This document shows positions 7,459 to 9,393 of a stretch of DNA of 9,393 nucleotides, piece by piece. This DNA comes from an uncultured Eubacteriales bacterium (lineage in GTDB: Bacteria > Bacillota > Clostridia > Oscillospirales > Acutalibacteraceae). Below the pieces are notes generated by a model. It saw nothing but the letters and a program-made list of their open reading frames with translations, had not been told where the DNA came from and ran no database searches. Position numbers and translations under genes: made by a program. The DNA is taken from NCBI GenBank assembly GCA_934486755.1, contig CAKSQT010000062.1, positions 1 through 9,393 on the forward strand, read 5' to 3'. Position 1 is the stretch's first letter. Each line of letters starts with the position of its first letter.

Positions 7459-8178
7459 CTAAACTCCGCCGAAACGCCTTTGGCGGTGATTGTATTCATC
7501 CAACGCCTGTTCTAAATGCTTTGGTTTAAAATCAGGCCACAAAACGTCCGAAAACCAATACTCGGCGTACGCCGCCTGCCAAATAAGGTAGTTTGACAAA
7601 CGGTATTCGCCGCTTGGGCGTATTATGTAATCGGGATCTGGCTGACCCGCGGTGTAGAGATATTTTTCAATCGTATCTTCGGTTATTTCGTCAGCCGAAA
7701 CGCCCGATCTTACTATTTCCCTGACGGCGTGAGTTATTTCGTCCCTGCCGCCGTAATTAAGCGCGATGTTAAGATGCAGCCCCGTAGCGTTTGCGGATTC
7801 GCGCTCGGCGTCGGCAATAAGCTCCTTAATATCATCGTCAAGAACGCTTATGTTGCCTATAAACTTAACCTTGATGTTTTCTTCCTTAAAATTCTTTGCA
7901 TCCTTTAAATAGTCGCGCAGAATTTTCATTATATTGTCAACCTCGTCCTTAGGTCTTTTCCAATTTTCGGTTGAAAAAGCGTAGACAGTAAGGTATTCAA
8001 GCCCTATTTTGTTGCAGTATCTTGCTATTGTTTTAAAATTTTTAGATCCTGCTGCGTGACCTGCGGTTCTCGGCAGGGAACGTTTTTTCGCCCAGCGCCC
8101 GTTGCCGTCCATAATTATCGCTATATGCCGCGGCAAAACACGTTCGGCTTTATTTTTTGGTTTAAAAAACGGCAACAT
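7459..8178 (-). CDS. uppS: Undecaprenyl diphosphate synthase (cis-prenyltransferase)
   Basis: UppS adds eight IPP units to farnesyl diphosphate in cis, giving the C55 lipid carrier for peptidoglycan and other wall polymers. From ATG 8178 it has 239 residues, typical of the family. The signature MDGNGRWA near the N-terminus includes the catalytic aspartate (D24). STENWKRP (about 69–76), ALNYGGRDE and DPDYIIRPSGE (IPP-binding arginine region) follow, then WQAAYAEYWF and DVLWPDF. It ends in RQRRFGGV. The usual threonine in R-T-S-G-E is proline here. An in-frame ATG at 8193 would add five residues, but it has no Shine-Dalgarno. ATG 8178 has AAAGGTG five bases upstream, so I chose it. It probably uses IPP produced through dxr and ispG in the same operon. 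Confidence 0.95.
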   Translation of the reverse strand: MLPFFKPKNKAERVLPRHIAIIMDGNGRWAKKRSLPRTAGHAAGSKNFKTIARYCNKIGLEYLTVYAFSTENWKRPKDEVDNIMKILRDYLKDAKNFKEENIKVKFIGNISVLDDDIKELIADAERESANATGLHLNIALNYGGRDEITHAVREIVRSGVSADEITEDTIEKYLYTAGQPDPDYIIRPSGEYRLSNYLIWQAAYAEYWFSDVLWPDFKPKHLEQALDEYNHRQRRFGGV

Positions 8179-8183
8179 ATACA

Positions 8184-8190
8184 CACCTTT
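8184..8190 (-). promoter_or_regulatory. Ribosome binding site that selects the uppS start at 8178
   Basis: AAAGGTG lies five bases before ATG 8178. It falls just inside the alternative frame opened at ATG 8193, which itself has no comparable site upstream. This favours the shorter UppS. Confidence 0.6.
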
Positions 8191-8207
8191 CATATCAAGT
8201 GGAAACA

Positions 8208-8228
8208 GGCGTACACTCGGTGTACGCC
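8208..8228 (-). repeat. Perfect 9-bp inverted repeat (hairpin) between frr and uppS
   Basis: The transcript reads GGCGTACAC, a three-base CGA loop, then GTGTACGCC: nine perfectly paired bases starting seven bases after the frr stop codon and ending about 30 nt before the uppS ATG at 8178. It sits in the longest intergenic gap of the operon. It is not followed by a U-run (next bases TGTTTCC), so a classic intrinsic terminator is unlikely. An RNA processing or stability hairpin, a partial attenuator, or a DNA dyad bound by a protein remain possible. Confidence 0.6.
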
Positions 8229-8235
8229 CACAGTT

Positions 8236-8790
8236 TTATATTTCCATTATTTCTTTTTCTTTTGCCGCAGCAAGCTCATCGGCTTCTTTACAATACTTAT
8301 CGGTGAGGTTTTGTATTTTTTTCTCCCCGTTTGTAACGTCGTCCTCGGTTATTTCGTTGTTTTTCTTCATTGCTTTGAGTTTTTCTATTGCGTCCCTGCG
8401 GGTGTTGCGCAGGGCAACCTTGTTTTCCTCAGCCGTTTTGCGAACGTCTTTAACAATTTCCTTACGTCTTTCCTCGGTAAGCTGAGGGAAAGCAAGACGG
8501 ATAACTCTGCCGTCGTTCTGGGGGTTAATGCCGATGTCCGAAGTAAGTATCGCTTTTTCTATTTCTTTAAGCGTACTCGCATCCCACGGCTGAATGAGCA
8601 AAACCCGCGGTTCGGGTACCGATACCGCCGCCATCTGCTGTATCGGCGTGGGGCAACCGTAGTAATCGACCGTGATTCGGTCAAGCACCGAAGCGTTTGC
8701 CCTGCCTGCGCGAATCGACTTATAATCGCGTTCAAGCACACCGATGGTCTTCCCCATTTTTTCTTCTGTATTCTTTAAAAGCTCTTTCAT
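8236..8790 (-). CDS. frr: Ribosome recycling factor
   Basis: RRF works with EF-G in the cytosol to split the post-termination ribosome and free it for another round. The 184 residues match the family length (about 185). Domain I helix 1 carries YKSIRAGRA (about 23–31) and leads to VDYYG and TPIQQMA. The domain II beta sandwich spans about 31–104 (LLIQPWD, GINPQNDG, IRLAFPQLTEERR). The two long helices follow, with RNTRRDA including R132, a residue essential in E. coli RRF. The ATG at 8790 has GGGAGG at 8798–8803, seven bases upstream. It follows pyrH by 22 nt, the usual pyrH–frr pairing. Highly certain. Confidence 0.98.
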   Translation of the reverse strand: MKELLKNTEEKMGKTIGVLERDYKSIRAGRANASVLDRITVDYYGCPTPIQQMAAVSVPEPRVLLIQPWDASTLKEIEKAILTSDIGINPQNDGRVIRLAFPQLTEERRKEIVKDVRKTAEENKVALRNTRRDAIEKLKAMKKNNEITEDDVTNGEKKIQNLTDKYCKEADELAAAKEKEIMEI

Positions 8791-8797
8791 AAATTAG

Positions 8798-8803
8798 CCT
8801 CCC
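8798..8803 (-). promoter_or_regulatory. Ribosome binding site of frr
   Basis: GGGAGG lies seven bases upstream of the frr ATG, in the 22-nt gap after pyrH. It supports the chosen start. Confidence 0.8.
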
Positions 8804-8812
8804 TTTATTATT

Positions 8813-9393
8813 TTATTTTACCAAAGTTCCGTTATGCATACCCTGAACGGCGCGCACTATATTGTCGGGGTCGTTGAGATTGAAAACAAGTATTTGTATT
8901 CCGTTATCCATACAAAGCGATGCCGCCGTGCTGTCCATGACGTGAAGTCCCTTTTGAAGCACGTCGATATGCGACAGGGTATCGTATTTCTTAGCGTCCT
9001 TGTTGAGCTTCGGATCGCTGTCATAAACGCCGTCAACATTGGTTGCCTTAAATATAACGTCGGCGCCTATCTCGGCGGCTCTGAGCGCTGCGGCGGTATC
9101 GGTCGAGAAGAAAGGATTTCCTGTTCCGCATCCGAATATTACGACCCTGCCCTTTTCAAGATGGCGGACAGCCTTATTCCTGATATACGGCTCGGCTATT
9201 TGGCGCATTTCAATAGCGGTCTGCACCCTTGCGGTAACGCCTAACTGTTCAAGCGCGTCGGCAATTGCAAGCGAATTTATTGTTGTAGCGAGCATTCCCA
9301 TGTGGTCCGCCCTTGTTCTGTCCATCTTGCCGCTCGAACGTCCGCGCCAGAAGTTGCCGCCGCCTACAACTATTGCGACCTCCACGCCCATAT
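8813..9393 (-). CDS. pyrH: UMP kinase (N-terminus cut by window edge)
   Basis: PyrH phosphorylates UMP to UDP with ATP, in pyrimidine nucleotide synthesis. It belongs to the amino acid kinase fold, not the NMP-kinase fold. About 193 codons are visible up to TAA at 8813–8815. The first in-frame ATG near the right edge (9391) is internal, because it aligns inside the GVEVAIV strand, so roughly 45 N-terminal residues including the KLSGE motif are outside the window. Visible motifs are VGGGNFWRG, ADHMGMLATTIN, the GTGNPFFSTDTAA phosphate/UMP loop, KATNVDGVYDSDP and the C-terminal VMD and HNGTLV. It is the first visible gene of the operon; rpsB and tsf commonly lie upstream in Firmicutes. Confidence 0.97.
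   Translation of the reverse strand, partial: MGVEVAIVVGGGNFWRGRSSGKMDRTRADHMGMLATTINSLAIADALEQLGVTARVQTAIEMRQIAEPYIRNKAVRHLEKGRVVIFGCGTGNPFFSTDTAAALRAAEIGADVIFKATNVDGVYDSDPKLNKDAKKYDTLSHIDVLQKGLHVMDSTAASLCMDNGIQILVFNLNDPDNIVRAVQGMHNGTLVK

Noticed and set aside
8191..8193. ATG 8193 as the uppS start
   Set aside because: There is no Shine-Dalgarno upstream, while ATG 8178 has AAAGGTG at good spacing and gives a typical UppS N-terminus. It remains possible.
8208..8228. The frr–uppS hairpin as an intrinsic terminator
   Set aside because: The stem is good but is followed by TGTTTCC on the coding strand, not a U-run, and the operon order continuing into uppS–cdsA–dxr is widely conserved.
8056..8778. 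A 240-codon plus-strand open frame antisense to uppS and frr
   Set aside because: It crosses two strongly conserved genes on the other strand and their gap, its translation is rich in Phe/Tyr/Arg as expected of an antisense shadow, and it resembles no family I know.
9389..9391. ATG at 9391 as the true pyrH start
   Set aside because: It falls inside a conserved strand (GVEVAIV) about 45 residues into the family, and the frame stays open to the window edge, so the real start is outside.

Overview
All recognisable genes in this window lie on the minus strand, so it reads from right to left. It is one tightly packed housekeeping operon, pyrH–frr–uppS–cdsA–dxr–rseP–ispG–polC, truncated at both edges: pyrH lacks its N-terminus at the right and polC lacks its C-terminus at the left. 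Gaps between genes run from a 1-nt stop/start overlap to about 57 nt. No stretch over 300 bases lacks a gene. I see no RNA genes, mobile elements, CRISPR arrays or other accessory DNA.

The presence of PolC points to Firmicutes. In Bacillus, as I recall, proS sits between rasP and polC and ispG is elsewhere. Here ispG sits between rseP and polC and proS is absent, which is the arrangement I associate with Clostridia. An anaerobic gut-type clostridium of the Oscillospirales/Ruminococcus sort is plausible, but this is inference and no search was possible.

Region by region: 9393–8813 pyrH (UMP kinase); 8790–8236 frr (ribosome recycling factor); 8228–8208 a perfect 9-bp hairpin in the longest intergenic gap; 8178–7459 uppS (undecaprenyl diphosphate synthase); 7429–6614 cdsA (CDP-diacylglycerol synthase); 6614–5463 dxr (first committed MEP step); 5448–4411 rseP/rasP (site-2 intramembrane protease); 4399–3347 ispG (late MEP step); 3329–1 polC (replicative DNA polymerase III alpha).

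The operon links nucleotide supply and translation (pyrH, frr) with envelope building. Dxr and IspG are two steps of the MEP route to IPP/DMAPP. UppS polymerises IPP into the undecaprenyl carrier for cell-wall synthesis, and CdsA makes the phospholipid precursor CDP-DAG. RseP handles membrane proteolysis, and PolC replicates the chromosome.

The observation most worth following is in polC. The gene is intact in frame, but the DEDD/DnaQ-type 3'-5' proofreading exonuclease domain that normally interrupts the PHP domain of PolC is missing. It is replaced by a linker of about 17 residues. All nine expected PHP metal-ligand positions appear to be kept. This suggests a PolC whose proofreading comes either from a separate exonuclease or from the PHP domain.
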